Shown in pieces: positions 8,300-15,897 of a stretch of 62,555 nt of DNA. The notes under the pieces are model-generated. The model ran no database searches, was not told where the DNA came from, and saw only the letters and a program-made list of their open reading frames with translations. A program made the position numbers and the translations under genes. The first letter of the stretch is position 1, and every line of letters starts with the position of its first letter. Source of the stretch: Sorangium cellulosum (GTDB lineage: Bacteria; Myxococcota_A; Polyangia; Polyangiales; Polyangiaceae); contig DYPH01000019.1 in NCBI GenBank assembly GCA_020720045.1, positions 1 through 62,555 of the forward strand. Reading direction: 5' to 3'.

Positions 8300-10285
8300 C
8301 TACTTGTCCGACTTAATCAGTCCGAGAAGCTTCTGCTTCGCGTCCTTGTCCCCCTTCGTGAACCGCTCGATCAAAGAGGCCAGTTCGGGATCGGCACCGG
8401 CGGTGAGGTCCTTTGCCACCGCGCGGAGCGTCGGGCTCTCGCCGAGGGCCCCCTCGATCGACTGGCCGACGCTGATCGCCTTCACGTAGCGATCGAAGAA
8501 CGCGCCGTCGCCGCCGACGATGTTGAACTTCGCATTTGCGAGCGATTTCCCGAGGATCTCCGCCTGGGAGTGGGCAAGTTCCGTCCGCGCTTTGATCGAC
8601 TCGAGCTGGACGGTGCGGTCCTTTTCGAGGGTGAGGCGGAACTCTTCGTGGACGCGGGAGCTGTCGTCGAGGACACGCATCGCGTCGGCCTTCTCGCGAA
8701 TACCGGCCGCTTCGGCGGTCATCTTCTCGCGGACGACGGTCGCTTCGGCGACGCCGAGCTTCTGGATGGCGTCGGCGTCGGCGTTCTTGACGGCGATCCG
8801 CGCAAATCCCGATTTTTCTTCCCCTTGTGCGCTCGCGCTCGCCTTTTCGAGGGCGATGCGCGCTTCGACGAGCCCCTGCTTTTCAAAGGCGATGGCATCG
8901 GCCTCACGGACGCGCGCCTGGGCGAGCCCCTTCGCCGCCTCCTCGGCCTGGACGCCTTCGGCGATGCGGATCTTCGCCCGGGCGACCTTGTCGGCCGTCT
9001 CAAGGTCGGCATCGGCGACGAGGATGCGTTCCCGCGCCTTGTGCTTCGCCGCCTCTTCTTGGGCTTCCGCCGCCTTCACGAGCTTGACGAGCGTCTCTTG
9101 GGCCTGCGCTTCTGCGCCGAGGCGGACGACTTCCTTCTCGCGATTCGCCTGGGAAATCGTGCGGAGATCCTTGATCTGTTCTTCCTCGGCGGCGACCGTC
9201 TTGTCGACGGCGATGCGGGCGCGGACGACGTCGGCGATCTCCTTCTTCTGGAGCTCCAGGTCCTTGTCGCGGGCGAGCACGGAGACCTGAACTTCCCGTT
9301 CGCGGGCGACGACTTCGAGCTGGCGTGCCTTTTCGACGCGCTCCACTTCAATGGCGACCTCGCGCTCCTTGTTCTTCTGGGCGATCGCAATGCCGCGAAG
9401 CTTCACTTCCGCGGCGATCGCAGTCTCCTCTTCCGTCTTCTGCTGGAGGAGTTGGGTACGCTTCTGCTCTTCAAGGGCGAGGCGCGCCGCTTCGTTGGTT
9501 TCGCGGTTTTGGGCGACCGAGATCTCGCGATTCTTCTTCGCTTCTGCCTCTGCTTTCCGCTGTTCAAAGCGGAACATCGCTTCGTCGGCGGAGAGGTTCT
9601 GGCTCCCCATCTCCATGCGCTCCTTTTGACGGAGATCGTTCGTTTGAACGTTCCGTTCGACGGTCAGCGCCGTGATCTTTCGGATGCCTTCGGCGTCCAT
9701 GATGTTGTCACGGTCGAGCTCGGAAAGGGACGTTTGCTCCAAGTAGTCGATCGCGGCGTCGTCAAGGATGAACCCGTTGAGGTCCTTCCCGATGACCTTG
9801 ATGATCGCGTCCTTGAACTCGTCACGCTTCGTGTAGAGCTGTTCAAAATCGAAGTGTTTACCGACGGTTTTGAGCGCTTCCGAGAACTTCGCCTGGAAGA
9901 GATCGACGAGCGTCCGCGGATCGCTCGCACGCGCGCAACCGATCGACTGCGCGACCTTGAGCACGTCTTCCGAGGTCTTGTTCACGCGAACAAAGAACGT
10001 AACGTTGATATCTGCACGAATGTTGTCGTTGCAGATCAAACCTTCTTTTCCGCGGCGATCGATCTGGATCGTCTTTACAGAAAGATCCATTACTTCGGCC
10101 CGGTTCACGACGGGGAGCACGAGGGCGCCGGTGAAGGTCACGTGCGGATCGGCGCGGGAGGTGTTGATGATGAGCGCCTTCCCCTGTTCCACCTGCCGAT
10201 AAAAGCGGGAAAAGAGGGCGCCGATCCCGAAGACAATGATGAGTCCGGCGACGAACAATAGAACGAAAGGGAGGTACTCGTGCAT
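8300..10285 (-). CDS. yqiK: Flotillin / SPFH-domain protein, YqiK-like
   Basis: A 661-residue protein with one N-terminal membrane segment (residues ~5-27), an SPFH/Band 7 domain (~30-210; note the VEQGKALIINT entry and the ADINVTFFVRV strand) and a very long charged Ala/Glu-rich coiled coil (~230-560) ending in a conserved flotillin C-terminal helix region. This is the layout of YqiK-type flotillins, which oligomerise at the inner membrane and organise microdomains. Upstream are a YqiJ-like protein and a channel-like protein; downstream is the giant ATPase. YqiJ-YqiK pairing is established in enterobacteria; pairing with the ATPase recurs in other bacteria to my knowledge. A palindrome 36 bp upstream could be an operator. 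Length fits the family (~550-700). Confidence 0.93.
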   Translation of the reverse strand: MHEYLPFVLLFVAGLIIVFGIGALFSRFYRQVEQGKALIINTSRADPHVTFTGALVLPVVNRAEVMDLSVKTIQIDRRGKEGLICNDNIRADINVTFFVRVNKTSEDVLKVAQSIGCARASDPRTLVDLFQAKFSEALKTVGKHFDFEQLYTKRDEFKDAIIKVIGKDLNGFILDDAAIDYLEQTSLSELDRDNIMDAEGIRKITALTVERNVQTNDLRQKERMEMGSQNLSADEAMFRFEQRKAEAEAKKNREISVAQNRETNEAARLALEEQKRTQLLQQKTEEETAIAAEVKLRGIAIAQKNKEREVAIEVERVEKARQLEVVAREREVQVSVLARDKDLELQKKEIADVVRARIAVDKTVAAEEEQIKDLRTISQANREKEVVRLGAEAQAQETLVKLVKAAEAQEEAAKHKARERILVADADLETADKVARAKIRIAEGVQAEEAAKGLAQARVREADAIAFEKQGLVEARIALEKASASAQGEEKSGFARIAVKNADADAIQKLGVAEATVVREKMTAEAAGIREKADAMRVLDDSSRVHEEFRLTLEKDRTVQLESIKARTELAHSQAEILGKSLANAKFNIVGGDGAFFDRYVKAISVGQSIEGALGESPTLRAVAKDLTAGADPELASLIERFTKGDKDAKQKLLGLIKSDK

Positions 10286-10320
10286 GGCTTACGCGCTCGT
10301 TTCCTTGATCCGGGCGCGAA

Positions 10321-10336
10321 GCGTCACAGGTGACGC
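10321..10336. promoter_or_regulatory. 16-bp palindrome upstream of flotillin gene
   Basis: GCGTCAC-AG-GTGACGC is a perfect inverted repeat with 7-bp arms, 36 bp upstream of the flotillin ATG in a 218-bp gap that separates it from the YqiJ-like gene. Position and symmetry suit a dimeric regulator's operator near a separate promoter for flotillin. No particular regulator can be named from this alone, and a 7-bp arm can occur by chance in high-GC DNA. Confidence 0.3.
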
Positions 10337-10503
10337 ATTCCCCCACGGATCGTAGCGCGAACGCTCGCACGCATAAGGCCGTCACGGAACGCAAATCGGA
10401 CCGTTCAGCAGCCGGAAGTTGTCGCGTTTTCCCGGCAACTACCCCCGTGCGCACCGATTCCTTTGCGGTGGCGGCGGCACCCGGAGGACGCGCCGCCGCG
10501 CCG

Positions 10504-11226
10504 CTATTTTGCTGCGTCGCGGAGCGGCTCTTCGAGGGGGGCGACGATGTATTCCTCGCGCTCGGCGTCCCAGCCGAGGATGACCGCCTGCTCACCGCGC
10601 TTCATCGTTCCGCCCTCGACGCGCACGCGAAGGACGAGCTCGGCGCCGGTGTCGGGGACGGTCGCCTCGCCAAAGCGGTCGTTCGCTTCGCCGGTCCGCA
10701 CCGTGCAAATCGCGCCGACGAGGTCTTTTGCGGTCTTTGCGCGTCGCGGATTCAGGAGCGGCGCGAGGGGGAGGGTGACCGCTTTTGTGAGCGGCAGCGC
10801 CAGGAGCGGAGCCCCAAGAAACGTAATGGCAAGTTGGGCCGCGGCGGGGAGCGCATGGCCGGTTTTTGCGGCGGCGAAGAGGATCCCGAAGGAGAAGATC
10901 CACGAGAAAAACGCGAGGATAGAGCCGGAGACGGTGATCGGCACGTTCCGCATGCGGAAGAGGCCGAGGACGCCGTGGCCGGCCCCATCGCCGTCGATGT
11001 CTAGGTCGGGGCCGTCGACGTCGACGTCGGCACCATGACCGACGCTCTCGAGTGCCCCTTTGACGGCGCCGCTCGTCCCTTCCGCGGCCCCCTCGGCGCC
11101 CCCGTCGACCCCTTCACCGAGGTGAATCACGCCGGCCATCACGAAGAGCCAGTAGACGAGCGAGACGGCGACGACCCCGCTCCATACGACGACGGGAAAC
11201 GCAAAAAGTGGAGCGAGATCGGTCAC
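10504..11226 (-). CDS. yqiJ: YqiJ-like OB-fold inner-membrane protein (NfeD-related)
   Basis: A 240-residue protein with three likely membrane segments (~8-33, ~85-108, ~112-140) and a C-terminal soluble domain (~150-240) with the alternating strands of an OB fold (DLVGAICTVRTGEANDRFGEATV...). A Gly/Asp/His-rich acidic loop at ~34-80 links the first two segments. This matches the YqiJ family, the NfeD-like partner of YqiK flotillins, thought to help anchor or regulate the SPFH oligomer. Its ATG overlaps the stop of the channel-like gene by 4 nt (ATGA), so the two are translationally coupled. A 218-bp gap follows before the flotillin gene. Confidence 0.85.
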   Translation of the reverse strand: MTDLAPLFAFPVVVWSGVVAVSLVYWLFVMAGVIHLGEGVDGGAEGAAEGTSGAVKGALESVGHGADVDVDGPDLDIDGDGAGHGVLGLFRMRNVPITVSGSILAFFSWIFSFGILFAAAKTGHALPAAAQLAITFLGAPLLALPLTKAVTLPLAPLLNPRRAKTAKDLVGAICTVRTGEANDRFGEATVPDTGAELVLRVRVEGGTMKRGEQAVILGWDAEREEYIVAPLEEPLRDAAK

Positions 11227-11699
11227 AAAGCACCTTCCGCGGCGCTTGCCCCGACGTCACCCGCCGGGCGAGCTTCCAGAAGCGCAGCGATGCGATCGAG
11301 GCGCGCGAGGAGCTGAGCGTTGTGGGCCTCGGTCTCCGCCTGGGCCGCCTGGGCCGCCGCTTCCCGGGCCGCCCGCGGCGCGTCGAGGGCGCGCGGGGTG
11401 AGCGCCGGGCCGACGATCATGATGAACGAGGCGATCTGTTTGCCGCGGTCGGTCATCGCGAAGATGTCGCAATAGCCGACGGAGAGGCACGTCGAGATAA
11501 AGACGAGCGCGTCATTCAGCGACTTCACCTTCGGATTGACGCCATGCTCCGCTTTGTAGAACAAATGCGAAGCGATGAGCGTCATCGTCACCAGCGTCTT
11601 TGCCGGGTCTTCGTCGGCCGCTTCCCGAAGCCATTCGGTCGCGTCGTCGACAAGATCGGGGGCGAGCAGACCGAGGAGCGGGGTGAGAGCCGGATTCAC
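11223..11699 (-). CDS. Small K+-channel-like membrane protein with altered filter
   Basis: 158 residues. The segment LSVGYCDIFAMTDRGKQIA followed by a hydrophobic helix closely follows the two-TM potassium channel pattern (pore helix, TVGYGD filter, P-T-x-x-GK/R, inner helix), with a preceding hydrophobic segment ending FYKAEHG as outer helix and LNDALVFISTCLS as pore helix. The filter Gly of GYG is Cys here (GYC). The last ~50 residues form an Ala/Glu-rich amphipathic helix likely to mediate assembly. It is first in the cluster and overlaps the YqiJ-like start by 4 nt. Family assignment rests on motif reading and is fairly confident; whether it conducts ions, and which, is open. Confidence 0.7.
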   Translation of the reverse strand: MNPALTPLLGLLAPDLVDDATEWLREAADEDPAKTLVTMTLIASHLFYKAEHGVNPKVKSLNDALVFISTCLSVGYCDIFAMTDRGKQIASFIMIVGPALTPRALDAPRAAREAAAQAAQAETEAHNAQLLARLDRIAALLEARPAGDVGASAAEGAL

Positions 11700-11938
11700 G
11701 GCGCCGACGCTACGCCTACGCGAGGAACGAGTGCAAGCAGCCCGTCGGTCGATGGGCGTGGCCGAAGTCCGTACGCATCGAGCACCTACGACACGCGGCT
11801 CCGACTTGCGTCAGCGACCTGCAACAGGGCGACGTTCCAGATCGATCTCTTCAAGGGACGCCATCCTCGACCAAAACGGTATGCATTGAACGAAGCGCGA
11901 AGGCGAAACTACCGGACCACTCTTGGGAAGCAAAAGCG

Positions 11939-12562
11939 ATGATTGTTGGAGACCCGTCGGTATTCGCTATTGAGTCTGGAATCTCGCGTGCCTACGAGCG
12001 CGCAAGCTTCCGTGCCCTTGGCTTCTTCGTGATTCACCTGGGTGGAATCGTCTACGGAGTCAAAGCCCCCGATGCCACGCTTCTCGCGTGCTCGTTCGAC
12101 CAGGTTGGGAAACGAATTGTGTCCCGGGGGGAGCACGAAGCGTTTTTTTCCTGCCACCACGACTCGGGCGAGATTGCTGACGCCGTGACGTCGGCGATTT
12201 ACGGAGAAGCGTCGGATGAAACAGCCGCAGACGGTCGCCACCGGGTCGACGCAGCTCGCTGGCTCGGCGTCTCGGAAACTGAGCTCCGAAGAGTCATTTA
12301 TTCAAATCGTATTGTGTGGGCTCCGGACGGGGATGAAGCGTTTGATGACGGGAGCAGCGTGTTGCAGTTTGACGTCGAGAATCGAGTTCGTCTTATTGGA
12401 TTTAGGCGAAAAGACTATCGTCACGAGCCGTCTTCTCTTCAGGACATCTGGCTTGAAGCTGATTCATTCTACCGCACTTTGTCCGAGTGGCAGACGGAGT
12501 TTATCTCTCTGTGGATGGCAGCGCCCAAGGAGCCTGCGGAAGCCGAACTAGGGCAAGACTAA
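11939..12562 (+). CDS. Imm42-family immunity protein
   Basis: 207 residues beginning MIVGDPSVFAIESGI, the characteristic opening of Imm42 immunity proteins (usually MIxGDPxxFAIxxxI), followed by a beta-rich body with a VYG strand and charged C-terminus ending in EAELGQD. Imm42 proteins protect against toxins of polymorphic toxin systems. Base composition drops markedly against the flanking genes, consistent with horizontal acquisition. No toxin, Rhs, VgrG or CDI gene adjoins it in this window. Start is ATG; the Shine-Dalgarno sequence is weak (GCAAAAGCG). Family recognition comes from the N-terminal signature and length; no search was run. Confidence 0.7.
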   Translation: MIVGDPSVFAIESGISRAYERASFRALGFFVIHLGGIVYGVKAPDATLLACSFDQVGKRIVSRGEHEAFFSCHHDSGEIADAVTSAIYGEASDETAADGRHRVDAARWLGVSETELRRVIYSNRIVWAPDGDEAFDDGSSVLQFDVENRVRLIGFRRKDYRHEPSSLQDIWLEADSFYRTLSEWQTEFISLWMAAPKEPAEAELGQD

Positions 12563-12697
12563 CGACGGCGAGATCGATATCTGATCCCGATGTGACGGTG
12601 GTACCAGCGGTGTACAATGGCTATCTCGCAGATTTAGCTGCCAGCTGAACCAAACGCCCGCCCAGGCATCAATCTTGATTCTCATGAAGGGCTGACG

Positions 12698-12826
12698 ATG
12701 CACACATTTGCGAACTTTGACGACCTCGTGCCCTTCTCGCGCCCGATCGCCCTAACGTGCTCCGCTGTACACTTGGATAATGTGGGTAGAAATTGCCTAA
12801 CGAAGAGGAGAATGATGAATGTCTAA
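12698..12826 (+). CDS. Possible 42-residue small ORF overlapping next gene
   Basis: ATG at 12698 is preceded by AAGGG at a good spacing and opens 42 codons (MHTFANFDDLVPFSRPIALT...) that end in TAA at 12824-12826, 8 nt inside the next gene. It could be a leader peptide coupling translation to the following gene, a fragment of a decayed gene, or chance. Composition is like the surrounding low-GC island. No family recognised. Confidence 0.25.
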   Translation: MHTFANFDDLVPFSRPIALTCSAVHLDNVGRNCLTKRRMMNV

Positions 12827-13382
12827 TGGCATGAAACCGGAGCCGTGGATGCTATCTGAGTTCTACTTCAACGGGGTGCCCCTCCCGCCGACACGGTTTT
12901 ACATCGACACATTTTCAATGAGTGAAAGGGATCGGAACGTAGCGGTCACGCGTCTCGCACGGCAAGATCCTCTCAAGTCTCCAGGATATGTGGGGACTCC
13001 TGGACGATATGAGATTTTTCTTCCGCGGGACTACTTCCTGGAAATCATGAAAACCAAATTCCATGACTTTATCGATGAGTCGATCGATGAGCGAAGGACC
13101 GGAATTCTTGATGAATCCCAGCACTGGATTGTTGATGATCCCGGCTCGTCAACCGATATCCGCCTTGCGTCGCATGAATTCTTACAAACCTTCTTTACGG
13201 AGTTTATGTGGGACGACCTCCTCGAACAGCTTTCGAGTCGTCTTTGCGGGCGAGCGGGCACGATCTTCGTCGAATCGGTGGACTCCATTTCCGTTGGGGA
13301 TGAAGGCGTTCGGCTTGTAGGAAATGCCTTCGACTTCGTCATTCACCCAGTCACGAAGCGCTCTCGAACCGGGCAGCTCTAG
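12819..13382 (+). CDS. Unrecognised 187-residue protein in accessory island
   Basis: A soluble, acidic-to-neutral protein with no signal peptide or membrane segment, rich in aromatic and charged residues (e.g. WMLSEFYFNGVPLPPTRFYID). AAGAGGAG lies about 10 nt before the ATG, a good ribosome site. Size, composition and position next to an Imm42 gene make a cargo or immunity protein plausible, but I recognise no family motif. Base composition is lower in GC than the core genes on either side of the island. A short ORF overlaps its start by 8 nt. Confidence 0.65.
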   Translation: MSNGMKPEPWMLSEFYFNGVPLPPTRFYIDTFSMSERDRNVAVTRLARQDPLKSPGYVGTPGRYEIFLPRDYFLEIMKTKFHDFIDESIDERRTGILDESQHWIVDDPGSSTDIRLASHEFLQTFFTEFMWDDLLEQLSSRLCGRAGTIFVESVDSISVGDEGVRLVGNAFDFVIHPVTKRSRTGQL

Positions 13383-13554
13383 TTCTGGGTGAGTTCCGCA
13401 TGCCCGTAGCGGGGCGTGGTTCGGATCTCGTCCGAAGCAGGAAAATTCGACGCTACCGAAGGCGGCGGCGTCCGTAGCTCCGTCGTCCCTCAGGCAATGC
13501 GCCGAGTATCGAGTAACCATTTCAACGCTTTCCGCAGACCCTAGCTGGAGACAT

Positions 13555-14907
13555 ATGCAAACTGCACGCGATAAAGAGTGGCTGGTCGTCGCATCGAGGG
13601 GCGCCCGTTCGGTTCTGCTCTTGGCCGTGCTTGCGGGATGTGGTGGAGACTCCGCGCCTTCACCGGGCGGCGGTATGAGCGACGCCGCCGTCAGCGATGC
13701 TGGACCGGCAGCGGACGCTTCCGTCGACGCCGGGGCGTGCTCGCTCCCCGCGGAGCTGCCGGATGGCCCTTCCAACAGCGCCCCGTGGCGTCTTGCGACG
13801 ATTGACATCGCCCAGGCTCCAACGGCGGTCTGCAATGACGGAACCCCGGCAACGTTCGCGATTCGTCGCAACCCTTCGAGCAAACGATGGATGATTTGGC
13901 TCGAAGGGGGCGGCGAATGCCACGATGGTGCGTCGTGCGACCAGCGGTGGAGCGCTGCGAGTGGCGCGGAATTGATGAGTTCGACCACCATTCGCGCGCG
14001 CGCGACGGCAGGAACGTTAAGCTTTCCGAGTAGCGGCGTGTTCTCGAACGATCCAAAGGAGAATCCCGCATTCCACGACGCGAACGTGGTCGAAATTCAG
14101 TATTGCTCGAGCGATCTGTGGAGCGGCGACCGCGCCGGGAATAGCTCACTCCCCGTTGGCGACGTCGGCAAGTGGAATTTCCGTGGGCGGGCCATTGCCT
14201 TTGCAGCACTCACCGAGATGCTCGCGACGCAAGGGCTTGCGGATGCGACGGAAGTAACGCTGGGCGGCGGTTCGGCAGGTGCTGCCGGGATCTTCAATAT
14301 TGTAGATGAGATGCGCGCGCAGCTCCCCGCTACGGCGCGCGTGATTGCCATTGCCGACGGCGGGTTTCAAATCGGATATCCCGCCTACGACGCGACGACC
14401 AAGAAGGAGAGCACTTCGCCGGTCAATCCCGTCGAAGCGATCGCCCTTGCCGGTTATCAAAACTGGGGCGGGGGAGGGGACGCCAGCTGCACGGCCGCCG
14501 CGGCCGATCAGACGGCTCGGGTGTTCTGTCGCTCCTCGGAGAACTTGCTCCTAAATGGCCATATTGCGACGCCGATTATGGTCATCAACAACCAGTACGA
14601 CATCAATCAGGTTTCACGTCTGGGAATCGATCTGAATCGGAATTCTGGAAAAGTCGCCGACTCTTTCCAAGCAGCCTTCGCAAAGCGCTTCGCCTCACGA
14701 ATGCGAGCGCAATTGGAACTCGTCGGCGCGCGCCACGCCATTTTCGCCAACTACGACGGCCTGCATGTGACGTCCCAGAGCGATCGCGCTCAAACCACAG
14801 AAATCGGCGGCGTTGTTCTCCGCGACGCCATCGCCGAGTGGCACAAGACGCCCTGCGCGCCAGTGCGACGCATCGAGGCGGAGATCGCGGGTCAGCCAGG
14901 TTTCTGA
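13555..14907 (+). CDS. Pectinacetylesterase/Notum-like hydrolase, lipoprotein
   Basis: 450 residues with a signal peptide and lipobox ending at Cys29 (LAVLAGC), an Asp/Ala-rich surface linker (~35-60), then an alpha/beta-hydrolase of the pectinacetylesterase/Notum family: WMIWLEGGGECHD oxyanion region at 112-124, nucleophile elbow GGGSAGA with Ser240, a likely acid in the NNQYDINQ region and a likely His in the LHVTS segment near the end. Members hydrolyse ester bonds of acetylated polysaccharides (plant/bacterial) or lipids on proteins (animal Notum). Paired Cys residues suggest disulfides, fitting an exported enzyme. It stands alone between unrecognised genes; substrate unknown. Confidence 0.82.
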   Translation: MQTARDKEWLVVASRGARSVLLLAVLAGCGGDSAPSPGGGMSDAAVSDAGPAADASVDAGACSLPAELPDGPSNSAPWRLATIDIAQAPTAVCNDGTPATFAIRRNPSSKRWMIWLEGGGECHDGASCDQRWSAASGAELMSSTTIRARATAGTLSFPSSGVFSNDPKENPAFHDANVVEIQYCSSDLWSGDRAGNSSLPVGDVGKWNFRGRAIAFAALTEMLATQGLADATEVTLGGGSAGAAGIFNIVDEMRAQLPATARVIAIADGGFQIGYPAYDATTKKESTSPVNPVEAIALAGYQNWGGGGDASCTAAAADQTARVFCRSSENLLLNGHIATPIMVINNQYDINQVSRLGIDLNRNSGKVADSFQAAFAKRFASRMRAQLELVGARHAIFANYDGLHVTSQSDRAQTTEIGGVVLRDAIAEWHKTPCAPVRRIEAEIAGQPGF

Positions 14908-15006
14908 CGTTCCAAAGCTGCGGAATCGGCGAACCGGAACGTGGGTGGCCCGACGAACGACCGTGCGTTCACCGGGAGCCACCGGCGCTGAGGAGATGTC
15001 GCGCGA

Positions 15007-15423
15007 TCATCTGGGGAACTTGAGGTGGACTGGAGGCTCGATCAAGCTTTGGTCAAACGTATCAAAATCGGTGTCTTTCATCACCGAAATGCTACCGGAA
15101 ATGAGATCGATATTGGCCACAAAGAGGTCAATGAAGCTACCCGTGTCTCGGGTAATTACCACACGCCTTTCGCCGGTGCCTTCATCCACCTCAATCAATC
15201 TTGGCCCATGACTGGCCAACTCCCAGAATTGATTTTTCTTCAGCGGGACTTTCTTTTCTACGTAGAACCGCATCTCCAGCGTGCGGTCATCGATGACGCG
15301 AGTGCTTTGCGCTACGTTGGCTTGAAACCAACGGGGGAGGTGCTCGGGCGGATGCCGCTCATTGAATCGCGCATTGCCTGCCGAAATAGCGGCATTGATT
15401 GTAGGAATGAGCTTCGGATTCAC
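15007..15423 (-). CDS. Unrecognised 138-residue protein, second gene of a pair
   Basis: A small soluble protein without signal peptide; its middle (TRVIDDRTLEMRFYVEKKVPLKKNQ..., split here) looks like a beta sheet and the end is IEPPVHLKFPR. Its ATG overlaps the stop of the upstream gene at 15420 by 4 nt, so the two are translationally coupled and probably work together. Lower GC than the core. An immunity or antitoxin-like role is a guess from the island context only. Convergent with the hydrolase gene; the 99-bp gap between them shows no clear terminator. Confidence 0.6.
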   Translation of the reverse strand: MNPKLIPTINAAISAGNARFNERHPPEHLPRWFQANVAQSTRVIDDRTLEMRFYVEKKVPLKKNQFWELASHGPRLIEVDEGTGERRVVITRDTGSFIDLFVANIDLISGSISVMKDTDFDTFDQSLIEPPVHLKFPR

Positions 15424-15839
15424 TGGTCAATTTCTGGGAGTTTGACCGCGTCTTTCGGCGACGTCGATAGATCGGATTCTTGGTATCGCTTCCTCAAGCC
15501 TCTGCCATCAGCAGTAAGCAGGTAGATTGGAGTTCCGTCCCGAACATGCCAGGAGATTTGGCGGATCGTGCCACGGCGTTCCTCTCTGCTCGAACGGTAC
15601 GTCGCAACATCACCGATCCAATAGCGAGGTGACGGGACCGGTTGGAGAAGCGCGTCGCGGACTCGGAACTCTTCCTCACCCGTCGACAACACAATCCAGT
15701 CGCCAACGCGGGCGTAACCGAACAGGCGGCCCGCAGGATTTATGGCGACGAAGCGCACGAGATCGTCTGGGTGAATGAGGTCCGTCCCTTTTTCAGGGAA
15801 CCAGTTGTATGTGGCGAAAGTAGTCGGTCGAAATTGCAT
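15420..15839 (-). CDS. Unrecognised 139-residue protein with KOW/Tudor-like barrel
   Basis: Starts MQFRPTTFATYNWFP and has two visible parts: an N-terminal ~65 residues with a VGDWIVLSTGEE strand pair, and a C-terminal ~60 residues of the form YWIGDVATYRSSREERRGTI...ISWH...PIYLL...LRKRYQESDL. The second part has the look of a small SH3/KOW-like barrel (GD-x-V...GxI...Y-L) often seen in short bacterial proteins next to polymorphic toxins. No enzyme motif. Overlaps the 138-residue gene by 4 nt. Function unknown; the barrel reading is inference. Confidence 0.6.
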   Translation of the reverse strand: MQFRPTTFATYNWFPEKGTDLIHPDDLVRFVAINPAGRLFGYARVGDWIVLSTGEEEFRVRDALLQPVPSPRYWIGDVATYRSSREERRGTIRQISWHVRDGTPIYLLTADGRGLRKRYQESDLSTSPKDAVKLPEIDQ

Positions 15840-15897
15840 CGGTTATCCCCGTTGAGTCCAATGTCTCTGCAGGGGATTTCGCCACCGAAGTCGCCAA

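Noticed and set aside
13182-13991. Minus-strand ORF of 269 codons in the accessory island
   Set aside because: It overlaps both the 187-residue gene and the start of the esterase in antisense and shows no domain.
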